Below are positions 1 through 19,605 of a DNA stretch of 64,000 bases, in pieces. The DNA is taken from the NCBI RefSeq assembly GCF_910596095.1, contig NC_056535.1, forward strand, positions 8,101,501-8,165,500, read 5' to 3'. Under the pieces are notes generated by a model. That model ran no database searches. It was not told where the DNA came from and worked only from the letters and a program-made list of their open reading frames with translations. The translations under genes were made by a program, and so were the position numbers. How positions within the stretch are numbered: the first letter of the stretch is position 1; every line of letters starts with the position of its first letter. The stretch is from Thunnus maccoyii (Eukaryota; Chordata; Actinopteri; Scombriformes; Scombridae).

Positions 1-731
1 GGGCTACTAATGATTTTCACTCACACATTGTGTGAGCACAGTAACACCTTAGTTACCATGAAGTTGTTTTGAGTCATTCTCCCTCTCCTCATTCTTCAAA
101 GGACATCTATGTGAAAGGTATTTTTATAAGCGCATAGCTCCGTTAAGGAATAGGGCAAGTGTGTGGTTGAATGAGTGGCAGAAAAGTGATGGTGAATGCA
201 AGCAGAGCAGAGGAAAAGATAATCAATTAGTTGTCAATATGGCAATAAATGTTGCAGCTTCTCAAGACCAAGAAAAGTCTTGTCTGTTGTTTCCACAACT
301 GCTGGAAAAGTGAAGGCAGTTAGCAACAATGGGTTTGCCTAACCTGACCAGGCTCACTTAAGGTGGACCAGCTGTTCTTGTTTTAGTGTCAATCTCAGCT
401 GCTCTTAAACACAGAATGTAGAAATGCCTGGCTGCTCTGCTGAGTTTTTGCTCAGCCACCCCCCACCCCTACCCCAAAGCAGTCAACCTAGTGGAAACAC
501 TAGCATTTAATTTATCAAGGCCCTGCTAGCGGCCACAATCGGTCTATACCTAATCAGATCAAAGGAGATTGAACATAATCACCTTTGGAATCCCACACTC
601 AGGAGAGGATAAAAGTTGATGTTTGACAATGATGTGTGTAAATTTGCCTAAACTGTGGTGCTTAATTTATCTAGTTGCATGTCAGAATACATTGATGCCT
701 TTGCTTAACATCCTACTGTCATTGTCTCCAG
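1..731 (+). other. hcfc1: hcfc1 intron (partial)
   Basis: No coding exon is visible before the acceptor at 730-731 (pyrimidine-rich tract, then AG). The first exon after it begins inside the Kelch domain of HCF-1, so this stretch is the 3' part of an hcfc1 intron. Roughly the first 290 codons of the gene (start codon and earlier Kelch blades) must lie to the left of the window. Nothing repetitive or otherwise notable was seen. Confidence 0.8.
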
Positions 732-8670
<7,939 letters not shown>

Positions 8671-10280
8671 GGTTGCCCAGAGACCCCTCCCAGTCTTTTG
8701 TCCTTTTTCCACTTGCTGTCCTTTTATCAGGAAGACTGACCTTCACCCCTCCACCTCTTCATCCTCATCCTAATCTCATCCTCCACCCTCAAGTCTCAGA
8801 TCAAGACAGCAATGGAGGCAGAACAACCGTATGAAGCCGAGATGAAAGTCAATCTGAGAGATGTTTCTGTAGATAAAACCCTCCTTCCTCCTCGTTCTGT
8901 TGGTCGTACTATTTTTAGAGCAACACAAACTTAGAAGCACATTATCTTTTTCAGTCACATCCCCTTCCATCCTTTTAACATCTATTTTTGGCTTGTTTCA
9001 GTAGTTGAGCAGTATAAAGAAGCATTTACATCTTTCACAAACTGGGAGCCAGCCTGAGCGCAATGTTACCTTTTTTTTTGTCTTTTGTTTTGTGAATCCT
9101 GGGGGGATGTAGAGAGAGACTACATGAAATGATGTACAGTGTTGAAAAAAGGCTGTGGAGGCATTAGTCTAGAGGAGAGGAAAAATCGGTATGGAAACAA
9201 ATAAAGCACTTGTCCTCAACGAAAGAGGACATAATTTTTTCCTTTCTTTTTTTGCTCAAAACAAATTTGCTTCATCAAGAACCAAGTCTGTACTGTCGTT
9301 GTACTGGACTCCAGTCTCCTGGTAATGTCATCACTGTGCGCTTTTTACCCCAAGATGAGGACTGGTGGCCGACACTTTGAAGTGGACAAAAAAAAAAGAA
9401 CGACAAAGGAAGAGATTTGTAGAGAATGAACGACAGACTTTGCTAGGACTGAGACTTGCAGCACACACAAAAAAATCTTGCAAAACCTTCCCAAAAAATT
9501 AGCAAGCAATGACGCAGAAGATCTTTTGTGTAGTTTATTTTTGTATTTTTTAAGCTTTTTTTTTTCCTCCTGTGTGTATGTGTATGTTGTGCATTTTTAA
9601 AAACATCACTTTTTTTAACTGTTGTTCATCCCCATAGTTTGTGTTCGTGGGAAGATGGGTGGCTGTGTTGAGGTTGCCACTATATTTTTAAAAATCTTCA
9701 TTCAGTTGGTCGTATGTTCTTGTTGTTAACAGACGGTAATGAAAGAGAGAAAGACTTTTGTATTTGTTCCAAGTAGAACCGCAGAGGTTATAGGACTGAA
9801 GGGAACTTTGAAGTGGACCCAGGGAGAGGAGAGTTTTTACTTTTGTTTACTACAACTTATTCAATGCTTGTGTTTCTTTGTTTGCCAAACATGGAATTTC
9901 ACGGTGTATGAAGAAAACAACATCAGATCTTTCATACTTTTCCCCCTTAACATCCCGACCAGTTGTCCTACGCTTTTTATGCTCATGAATGTGGTATCTC
10001 ACCTCTTCTTTAATTTTTAGAATGGCAAATTATATTAGTAGACATATTTTCCCTATCCTATTGATGTATGTGAATCCATTTAATAAATTTTAATTTTTTT
10101 CCTTCCACGGCTCTGTATTTCAGACTACAGATGGTGTGCAAGCTAACTGTGATGTGTTAAACCCGTATGTCTTTGAATGGGGATGTCTTGGGAAAGAAAG
10201 CTTACATAGCCGGAGTGTACTCACTTGTAAATTAGTTCGTTCATAGAGCAAGAATAAAACAAACAAAAGAAAGAAAAAAA
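8671..10280 (+). other. hcfc1: hcfc1 3' UTR
   Basis: AT-rich non-coding sequence after the stop codon. Candidate poly(A) signals AATAAA lie at 9200, 10082 and 10253, so several 3' ends are possible. T- and A-runs occur throughout and no open frame of interest was found. A further AATAAA at 11097 could give a longer transcript overlapping the neighbouring Rab gene. Confidence 0.75.
10253..10258 (+). terminator. hcfc1: hcfc1 poly(A) signal
   Basis: Canonical AATAAA followed by an A-rich stretch about 1.6 kb after the hcfc1 stop. It is one of three similar signals in the 3' UTR; choice between them cannot be made from sequence. Confidence 0.5.
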
Positions 10281-10977
10281 AAAAAACATCTTGGCCTTTT
10301 ATATAATTACCTGTAACAAACTGTTTTTACATGTTGGTCATCTCTTGATTGCCTTTTGTGTCTTTACTTATAAAAGAAACAAATATATATATATAAATAT
10401 ATATAGTCTCCCTGATTGTTCTAATTTGCTTCTGTCGAGCTGATTCACTGTAGGAGTCTGAATCACTGCTAGAATCATTACAACACAAACTTGTACAGGG
10501 AGGATATGTCTGACTGGACATGAGTGTATATCTACTTTGTAAGGGCAGATTCAGTTGTGATGGTAACGGCCAGGAAGATCAGAGCCAAAGGTCTCGCTTG
10601 CCGCCTTTTTCTCCGGCTCGCACCTTGGCTTATGTTTGTGGTTTTCTCTCCCGATTTCTTTCTAGAAATGAACTTTCTCTTCATATGCATTCATAATTTT
10701 GTGCGTGTCAGTGTGTCTGTTGAACAAAACTAGACATGCATGCAAAAGCAGTGTATTTTAGTAGTGATGCCTTAAGTTAGACCATAAGCTGAAGGTTCTC
10801 AAAAAAAAAAAACATTTAATGAGTTTGTTCCTCTCTCCATGTGGTATACAATTGTGTCCTTTCCTTCCACAGTACCTTTGCTGGGTCACTCTTTTTGCAC
10901 CCTCGTTAGATAGGTCATCATCAGCAGTGCCGAGGTGTCTCTGAACTTTCCCTCCCACACTGGGATGAGTGTTGCTC
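10281..10977. other. Convergent 3' region between hcfc1 and rab
   Basis: No coding exon on either strand. Contains an AT-dinucleotide run near 10385-10405 and an A-run near 10801-10812. ATTAAA on the minus strand (TTTAAT at 10815-10820) is a plausible poly(A) signal for the Rab gene about 160 bp after its stop. Confidence 0.5.
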
Positions 10978-13267
10978 TCAGCACTGACAGTCGTTGCGAG
11001 TTTCTCTCAGCTGTTTGCAGGTTATCTGGAAATGTCCTGTATTTTCCAATGTGTGTTTTTTGTACTGTAGGGAGTAATGTATCTTTTATCATCAAAAATA
11101 AACATGTTAAACATAGAGGGATGTTGTGTCTTTCCTCTCTTCACTAGAAAATATAAAGACTGACTGAATCACCTGTTGCAATCCGCTCTGTGCTGCTCTC
11201 AGGAACGGCTTTTCCACGTCTAGATCCGCTTTGGCGCTTCCTTCAAAGTACTCCGCTCCTATTTCTTCACACCACTGCAGAGCCTGTTGGCGAGACACCT
11301 GCAAGGAGAGACAAACAGCAGATAGCACATCATTAGGGGAAAAATTAACCACAATCTCAAGTCATAAATGCACTGCAAGGATCGAAAAGTTAGAAGTTAC
11401 AATTCCAGTTAATGTGACTGAGAAACTTTTTCATGTGCTTTTTTTGGGGTACACTCTGAATCCATTCAGGCCTCTTTGCCCAAAGTAGATTTTTAAAAGG
11501 CAACAACCTCAGAACAGTTGGTGAAGTTTGTTTAGAAAAATGTGACAAAGCTTTCCTCTAAAATCAAAAGGTCACTTTGGGAGAGCAACACTGAAGGGTA
11601 GTGGGACTGGTTCTTTGGGTGTATTACCTGGATAACACATTGGACCTGCAACCATTGTTTTCATTATTGACAACTACTTTTTTCAATTAATCGATTAATC
11701 ATTTAGTCTATAGAACTGTGAAAAATGCCCGTTAAAATTTCTTAAAGCCTGAGATAATGTCTTCAAATGTCTTGTTTAATCTGACTCAACAGTCCAAGAC
11801 CCAAAGATATCCAGTTTACAATGATGTTAAAACACAGAAAAGCCTCACATTGAAGAGAATGATTAGAATTTATTAAATCAATTATCAGAATAGCTGTCTA
11901 ATTCATTTTTTGACTTTGTGTTCAGCTCTAGCTATGACTACATGTAAGTAGCACTGAGTCAAACTCAGTAGCAAAACATCTTCAGTTTGTCCTTGATTTC
12001 TAAATTATATAATATGACCAGTGTGACTGAGTCATGAACGCTTCACATTATTATACTTTATGTACATACATCATTGTCTGTCATGCCCAGAATTAGACAA
12101 ATGTGTATTTTATCTATTTTAGCTGTTATGAAGCCAAACATGCTGTGTGTTATTAACAGTCAGTTAGTCACAGTTACATGTTAAACCTCTAAAACCTGAA
12201 AAATCAATTCTACTCACATTTATTTACCAAATCTGGTTCACTGAGGATTTAAAGAGTTTTATCAGTCTGGATTTCAGTGGAGCGCCGACTAGAAATGCCT
12301 TTTATTTTTCCTGACAATAGTTCTGTCTGAAATAGTTATTAAAGCAGCTATGACCAATGTTTTAATATGACTACTTGTATGTGATGTGAAAGGAGTTGCT
12401 CATAGAGATGAACTGCCCAAAAAAATCTAAAAAGCTATTATAGGTTTAATATCAGCTTTCAAAAAAACACCTACTGAATACTAGTACATCTGATCTGAGT
12501 GTTTAACTGACCTCCCGGTTGCTCAGGTCAGTTTTGTTGCCCAGTACGATGAAGGGGAAGTCAGATGGGTTCTCGGGCTCACCCTGGACCAGGAACTCCT
12601 TCCTCCACTCCTCCAGGGCGGAGAAACTGGTCCTGAATGTGACATCAAACACCAGCATGCAGCAGTGGGCTCCTCTGTACAGAGGTGTGCCCAGAGACTG
12701 GAACCTCTCTGTGCCTGCTGTGTCCCAGATCTGACACACATAAACAGACAAACGTTACATCCGCTCTGTAGACCAGGTTAGGTGTTATAGGAAGCACGTG
12801 CCAGTGTCCTTGGTGACTTACCTGCAGTGTGACTGTGTCCCCACCTATGTTTACTGTTTTGGACAGGAAGTCAGTCCCTATGGTGGACCGGTACATGTTG
12901 GTGAAACGATGATTCACATATCTGTTCATGAAGGAGGATTTTCCCACCCTGAGTAAACACACACACACACATAAAGGTATAACACACTCAAATCTCATAC
13001 TTCAAATGACATTTAACATTCATCCTCTATCTCACTGTGCTGTTAAATGGCTAACTTTTACACTTTTGTCCATTATAAATGATACACCTCTGATTTGTAG
13101 CCTAAATCAAACAGGCGCTGTAAATGAAAGTGAAAGAACTGTCGACGGAGCAGTAAATCAAAACTTTTCAATAAGTAAAATAATTAAGATAAAGAAGCTC
13201 GTTGTCTTTACCCGGAGTTTCCTATGAGGATTATTTTCAGAGTGACTGGGCTTTTTCCTTCGCTCAT
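10978..13267 (-). CDS. Rab7/Rab9-like small GTPase, atypical switch II
   Basis: Small GTPase of the Rab7/Rab9 group, expected in late endosome or lysosome traffic. Coding exons (minus): 13267-13212, 12948-12822, 12730-12512, 11298-11173, 11064-10978; all GT-AG and in frame, 204 residues. Motifs: P-loop GNSGVGKSS (around residues 15-23), switch I STIGTDF, switch [22 protein letters not shown]. The switch-II Gln used for GTP hydrolysis in Rabs is Thr (codon ACA). The last exon is short; it was found by placing the exon-4 donor after LQQ (CAG|gtgatt) and the best downstream acceptor (ccctacag at 11065-11072), and it ends in CQC, a CXC geranylgeranylation motif. Reading through that donor gives a tail with no cysteine. 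The start is taken at MSEGK by alignment with Rab7/9; an in-frame upstream ATG would add a poly-Lys segment encoded by an A-run. The exact orthologue name is not recognised. Confidence 0.88.
11650..11935. mobile_element. Degenerate hAT-like MITE in rab intron
   Basis: AT-rich element with an AATCGATTAATC core, a TCTTCAAATGTCTTGTTT segment and a terminal CAGCTCTA. It shares these with the intact copy at 35847-36177. The outer ends are diverged, so exact borders and target duplication cannot be read. It lies in the intron between rab coding exons 3 and 4. Confidence 0.6.
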
Positions 13268-13960
13268 GTTTAGATTTGCTTCCAACCACCGAGCTTCAGC
13301 TGCAGCTGCCTTCAAGTACTCCTCGGAATTTTGCCACTCACCAGAAGTTCTTTTCTTTTTTCTCTCTTTTTTTTTTTTTTTTTTTTTTTTTACAGTAACC
13401 GAGGATTTTAGTGATACTGAGATCATGAGTCCAAGTCCACCAACACACCCATCTGACCAGACACCAAGAAAGTCCATGGAAAAAATATATTAACGGTTCA
13501 TTGACTTTTCATGCAATCAATGCTATTTATTCAACTTTTCAATTATATTTTTTCAATTTTTTTTCCCAACTTGGAGGTCAAAATGCTGTTTTGAAGCTTT
13601 TCTTTCATCCCGGGAATAAAATTGTTAATTTTAGAAATCAAAGTGTCCGAAGCTACCTGACACCATCCAGGTGCTACTTTGCGTTTTGTTTATGTTCTCT
13701 ATGGTTGTAACAGCATTTGAAGGCAGCATGTGACAGCTGCTTTGTCTGGTTGGCACATTTCTGACCTCTGTCCTGCCTGAGTCACAAACCAAGTCAGCTG
13801 ATTTCTAGAAATCTTTCTAGATTTTTCTTCCTATGTGGTAACATATTTTATTCATAAACATACTTCTGTAGTTCATCGTAAAACAGTTCCTGAGACTAAT
13901 TCAAATTTTAAAAAAGAATGAACCTGCAATCTATATCATATTGGATAGTTTCTGTATTCT

Positions 13961-13974
13961 CCACTAGAGGGCAG
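13961..13974 (+). promoter_or_regulatory. CTCF-like motif
   Basis: CCACTAGAGGGCAG fits the published CTCF core CCASYAGRKGGCRS at every position. It lies between the rab 5' end and the gata1 upstream region. Similar strings also occur inside fish repeats, so occupancy is uncertain. Confidence 0.4.
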
Positions 13975-15225
13975 TAGAGACTTCAGGTGCATCACCAGGT
14001 GGTTTTATCTACAGTATGTCTGTTGATTCACTGAACAATTTTGTTGTTCAAGTGGATGTGAAACCAACTTATTTAATGTTTAAAATGTGAACTTTTTTCT
14101 ACACAACATTAAAGATTCTGATTCTTATATTCACTCACATTTTGCATTTCTAACTGTCAACCACAGTAACATGTAAGAAGCGAGCAAATAAATTTCAACT
14201 GATTACATTCAATAAGCTACTTGGATCTTTTAAATCATTAGTGTGACACTATGCAAATATCACAGTGAAGCTGTAAAATATTATGAAAATTAACAGATTA
14301 ACAATTATGCCACAAAAAATCCTAAAACCATACAACACTGACCTGCTGCTGGGTCATTACAAACTGCTGCTGTGCGGCCAACTTTATTCAAATCAACAGA
14401 GCTTTAGTTTCAATTCTAGTGTAGATCTAAATATGTCAGGCTGAATTATGAGACAATGTGTATAAAATTATGGTGAATGTTTCCACTTTAAGAAACGGTG
14501 CAGCCATAAAAAAAATAGAATTGGGACAGAATATTGTACTCAGAGTAAACATTGCATACTTTCAATTAAGAGCTGCAACAAACTGATGCAGATTATATGT
14601 GATATTGTCATACAGTGTGAAATATGAAGATTTTAAAAGCCTTAAAGCTACTTATGGAGAAATAAATAATAAAACTTGATGTTAAGGGTTAGAATAATAC
14701 TATAAAACATAATAAGATTACTATTGACAATCACAGACATGGACATAAAGTAATATAATACAGTACATTATTCATAACAGGTACAAATAATGAGGTGGAT
14801 GAAAAAATAAAGATAAATTGAATATGAAAAATGATCAATAAACACTAACGTTCCACAAAAAATAATAAACAGGCAGCTGCACTAAAGTAAAAAAAACAAA
14901 CAAACTAAAAACACATTATTATGATAGTTTAAAAAAGAGAAAAACACAATTATATACATGCAGTTATGCTTAGATGCTTCTACATATGTGTGTTGTGTTG
15001 AGACTGTCGGAGGAGTAGCCAGCAGAATACTGAGATTACACAAAATCATCCATATAAAAGTTATGACGTCTCAATGATGAGCAGCAAAGTGCCACTCATC
15101 CACCTTACTTCATTGCAGAGACGCACACTCATAATACACTGCTACTACACAGCACATCATGTTCAGATCACAGTCATGTGCCAAGAAAAGCACACACACA
15201 TTAGTTATTATTTGTGTGTGAGTGA

Positions 15226-15264
15226 GTATGTGTGTGTGTGTGTGGGAGAGAGAGAGAGAGAGAG
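15226..15264. repeat. GT/GA compound microsatellite
   Basis: A TG run passes directly into a GA run. A second TG run lies at 15488-15519. Confidence 0.9.
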
Positions 15265-15668
15265 CTCTCCTGGGTATACCACTGTCGCTGCAGGCCCTGT
15301 GTGGCAGAGATAAGACCACCGCCTACACAGAAGCCTGCTTCTTGGGAATTAGAAAGCTGTCCCCAAAGTCCACTGGTGACACACAACACCATCCATCTCC
15401 CAGTTGCAACCTCCCAACTGTCCAACAAGACATTCTAGTGTCAGCTCAACCTGCTTCTGTTGAGATACTGTCAACAGAATGGCCATGCTGTGTGTGTGTG
15501 TGTGTGTGTCTGTCTGTCTTTGTGTGTTAGAGTTGTACGGCGCCCTTTTCCAGCGGACACGCACAACCGCGGACATGCTGCAATGTCCTGTAGGTCTGTG
15601 TGTACGTCTGTGGTGCTGTATGACAGAGAGCGGCGGGCCTGTAATTCCTGGGCTCCTCCTTTCATCTT

Positions 15669-15682
15669 GATAATGCCTTATC
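15669..15682. promoter_or_regulatory. Inverted GATA pair upstream of gata1
   Basis: GATAA, four bases, then TTATC: two GATA-factor sites in palindromic arrangement about 4.6 kb before the gata1 start codon, followed at about 45-50 bp by a CAGCTG E-box. Palindromic or double GATA sites are a known feature of gata1 autoregulatory elements. Function here is inferred from motif and position only. Confidence 0.4.
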
Positions 15683-16068
15683 AGAGCAGAGCAGCCCGCT
15701 CACACAGCGGCAGCCGCCACATCCCTGCCCAGCTGTCCACACTGCCACACACAGACCTCATCTCACACTTTCAGTCATAATGTTACTCATTCACACAGAC
15801 TGCTGCTTTCCTGTGAGCAGATCAGCTCTTTTCAGTTCAGTTTGTATATAATTGTCCCTCAGAGGAAAGTTTCCATGCAGATAGAAGCATAAATACAAAG
15901 AGATAAACCTGCTGTAGACACATAACACAATAAATTAGCATTAGAGACCATTTATCCTCCCATCTTTCTCTTTTCTCATTATGTGTTTTCATGGTCATGG
16001 CAAGCTGGAGCCTTCCCAGCATGCACTGGGAGAGAGGTAAGAAGCATTCTGCACAGGACTCAAAATAC

Positions 16069-16170
16069 ATTCACACTTACAAACAATTTAGGGTTTCCAA
16101 TTCACCTGACGTTCAAACTTTGAACCAAGGGCCTTCTTACTCAGGCAACCGTGCTAACCACAAGGTCACA
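16069..16170 (+). repeat. Fragment of a widespread fish interspersed repeat
   Basis: The stretch with TTTCCAATTCACCTGAC, GAACCAAGGGCCTTCTTAC and GTGCTAACCAC resembles a common teleost repeat carrying the run 'aacccaggaccttcttgctgtgaggc...agtgctaaccactgagccac'. Here it is diverged and internally deleted. Recognised from memory of the family, not by a search. Confidence 0.45.
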
Positions 16171-17520
16171 GTCCTAATTATGGCAAGAAAACAGCCAAAA
16201 TAATACTTTAAAAATAACTGATATTACCAATAGTCTCCTTGCAATCATGCAGTAAATAAAAAACAAAGAATTTATTTTTCCCCCATGGGTCAATTGGTTG
16301 TGCAGCAGTGTAACACAGCACATGAACACAACATGCAAATATAAAACCATAAAATAAGTACAAAGAAAGCAGATTTAAACACATTTAAACAATTTAAAAC
16401 AAACGATTACAATATAAATACATATAAATAATGTCAAATTTAGAGGTATCTAGGATTTGGGTCCTGAGTCAGTAGGTTTGTGCTCAAGTCTCCTTTTCCT
16501 CACAGATAATGAAATGCTCTGAACCGTCCTCGCTGGGAAGTCTCCGTAAAGGAGATGAAGGATGTTAGAAATACTCATGAGGTCATGGCTCCTTCTTGAG
16601 GCTTTTATAGATAACAGCTGTTGTTTTCTTACCTGGTTTAGTTGGAAAAAATGATTAACCCTTCAATCATACTGTTTTGCACATCTTAAAATGCCTTATT
16701 TTTAAGAAAATGCAGCAAAAAAATGCAAACAAAGATGTAAAGAAAGCATACTGAGGACATGACCTCTATGTTTTCGGTTGTGGAGAGTTGTTCTTGCCTG
16801 ACACCAACCTGTGAATTTTACTATAATATATTCAGCAGTTTGTTTCTGTTGGTAGAGGATGAGAATTTCGTGCCGAGTAACTGTAGAAAGCATGAAAAGC
16901 CTTTAGGAAACGAGTGGCTCAAATACAAATGTGTGCCACAGTTACCATGACCTATTTATTGATTTGCATCTGGCCTAACGGATGCAGTTTATCTGCCCGT
17001 CACTACCTTCAGGAGATATTGTCTGCGCCGGTTTTTAAAAGGTAGAAAAAGTCCTAGTGTTGAAATAAAAAAGGCCTCAATTCTTCCCAACTGTTTTCCT
17101 CCCCTGATTTCCCTGAAAACTGTAAATGAACAAAGAGAGAGGAAAGTTGGGGAGCTGCTTTGACTATCAAATGACTGGGACAGTGCGGGGCTTGTGCACA
17201 GCCAGGCCGTGTCCTGACCATATCTCTCTCCATGATTGCAGCTCCACTGCCAATTTGCATTACTGTGTTCCACTCTAAGCTTTGCTGGACCACAAAGAAA
17301 TTGAGTCTTTGCATTTTATATTTGCTTTGTTCAAATGTCTGTCAAACTCTTTTCCATGTGGGTCTGGTCTTATCAGGGGCTGTATGCACATTTCATCAAC
17401 AGACAAAAAGCACCCATCCTGCATGCTGACTGCTGACAGCAGCTCTATGACATCCTGTATGTTTCATTTATGTGTGTATCTGCGTAAATATTAAAACTTA
17501 GACATAGAAATATATATATT

Positions 17521-17551
17521 TCACACACACACACGCGCGCACACACACACT

Positions 17552-17588
<37 letters not shown>

Positions 17589-17590
17589 TG
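17521..17590. repeat. CA/CG/AT compound microsatellite
   Basis: CA repeats with a short CG interruption, ending in an AT run; alternating purine-pyrimidine throughout. Confidence 0.9.
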
Positions 17591-18059
17591 TTCAGCTACA
17601 TCTAATTGTTTGATAATGGCCATGGTTTTGTGCTGATACACTTTTTACATGTGCTGCTTCCTCTGGAAATGATTCAATATACAAACATGTTATCATTACT
17701 ACATTACCATCACACACAGCCATGAGGAACCAAGATTTAAAGCTGACACCTTCACCTTTTGCCTCAGATGTCAAAAGCCCCTCCTAAGACCAATATTCAA
17801 ACTATTTTTATTTTATATTCCTAGATGAATTAGACACATTTTGAAAAGTCAGAGCTGTAAACATGTTACATCTGCCCTCATACAAGCTCTTTCTGTCTGG
17901 ATCAAAGAGGTGTGTCTTTCAAAAAAGTTGTCCCCAACCCCTCCCACAGACTGTCTCTTAGCCCTGAACTTTGCTGGTGGTTTGAGAAGTTGTTCTTCTA
18001 GCCATCAGTCCATACTGAGGTAGGCAGTCGCGCTGTGCCACCATCCACCTGGCTACATT

Positions 18060-18103
18060 AATCTAACCCTGTGTCCTAAACTCACCTCGCTCAGACCACT
18101 CAG
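18060..18103 (+). other. gata1: Possible 3' end of gata1 non-coding exon 1
   Basis: The gata1 coding exon begins with an acceptor just 9 bp before the ATG, so at least one 5' non-coding exon must exist upstream. CAG|GTAGGT at 18101-18109 is a reasonable donor and would give an intron of about 2.2 kb. Other donors cannot be excluded. Confidence 0.2.
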
Positions 18104-19529
18104 GTAGGTGACCCCTCGGCTCTTTGTCTCCTGTCGCTCTTGTTCTTCAGTGGACACTGGTGTTTAATGGATCTGGTAAAGAATAACTGGTTTATGAAAG
18201 CATATTTATGCATTTGAAACTTTTGCTGGTCATTTAATATCACTTCAGAACATTTATTGCTTGATTGACTGTAACCTGTGGAGATATGAGAGGTGAGGAC
18301 TTTGCTTTAGGAGGACAGAGATTCTGTTTTCCCCTCAATGACATTGATAGTTTCTCTCAAACTTTATTTAGATTAATCATTTAATATATTTTTTAACTTT
18401 CTTAATTTAGATTTACATTTTTCTCCAACATATCGCCATGCATTTATCTAACTGTATGCTTTTAGATAACTTAGTTCAATCAATTTATATCCAATTAACT
18501 TAATGTTGTATGTAAGTAAACGTATTAATATAAATAACTGTACTGCCCGTTAAGCTTTCAATAAGGACAGCCATTAAGCCCCAGATTGATTAATCATCTC
18601 TGTGTAAAGCTTATATCTGAGGCAGTTTCAGTCCAAATTATGAAATCCATCTAAATGCGATTATGTGCGTCAGTTTTTATTCCTTGTTTCCTCAGTGCAA
18701 TCTCATTTGATCGTCTCCCAGTAACGTGCCGTCTCACTCCGCTGTGCTTTTTTACATTCGTCACATTTCTAGTCTGACAGATTTCTATTAATCAGATGAG
18801 ATTATGGTGGTGTTGTATCAGTGGAGCTGGATATATTTAGCATTATAATAATGCAGTCTATCAGATTTTCTCAGACTTTATCAGACACTATCTGCCTCTT
18901 CTCTTTCCTCTTCTCTTTCCTCTAAAGATATGAAGCGAATGTGGCCTTGTCCGTCCCCGCAGTTCACACATACTGCTTTGTTTGTTTCACTGTCACTTTT
19001 TCTTTAAGTTTTTGTTTAATATTATTATTTAAGGACAATGTGCCTTTTATGTTCTAGTCTTTCATCTCAGTGATTAAGAAATGTATCATTGAAACACACC
19101 ACATACATGTAGACGACTGGTGTGAGAATCTCACGTAATCTTGTAAGCAGTGGAACAGAAATTGCTGCTAAGACAAAAAAAAAAAACCTGAAGTTGTTTT
19201 TTTTAGTTGGAGCACTGTGCTGTTTGTCCACCCTGTGGGGCGTCCCTGAGGACATATCTTTTGCATTCTTTTAACTGGCACACCTATAGTTGAAAGGCCA
19301 CTGGTAACCGTTTGGTCACTGGCTACATCCCCACACTTATAGACCCATTTATTTTTAGTTTTTACTTTCAGCCACAGTCAAATGAGGATCCTAGAAAAGG
19401 AAGTTTGAAGAAGCCGGCTGTCGAGAGATCTTGTCTCTGATAACTTCAAGTTACACTGGTTGTTGTCAGGGGCGGACTTTATTTTTGATTTTTTTTTTTT
19501 TTTTTAACTGATGCTCTTTGTTATTGCAT

Positions 19530-19605
19530 TATCCCCTTTGCTGCTAACACTGCAAATTTCCCTGCTGTGGAATTAATAAAGGATCTTATCTTATCTTTAC
19601 TATTA
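19530..19605 (+). mobile_element. 3' tail of a non-LTR retroelement
   Basis: The sequence CACTGCAAATTTCCCTG, then AATTAATAAAGGATC and a short TCTTA-type tandem tail, looks like the 3' end of fish L2/RTE-type LINEs or derived SINEs. No reverse-transcriptase sequence precedes it, so it is a very short fragment. Confidence 0.5.

Noticed and set aside
11107-11172. Read-through C-terminus of the Rab (…VIQSVF…SLYV)
   Set aside because: It lacks any cysteine and lies beyond a good donor. The spliced alternative gives a CXC end and a family-typical length.
13208-13477. Upstream in-frame start of the Rab giving a poly-Lys extension
   Set aside because: The Lys run is just the translated A-run; Rab7/9 proteins start close to the P-loop, as MSEGK does.
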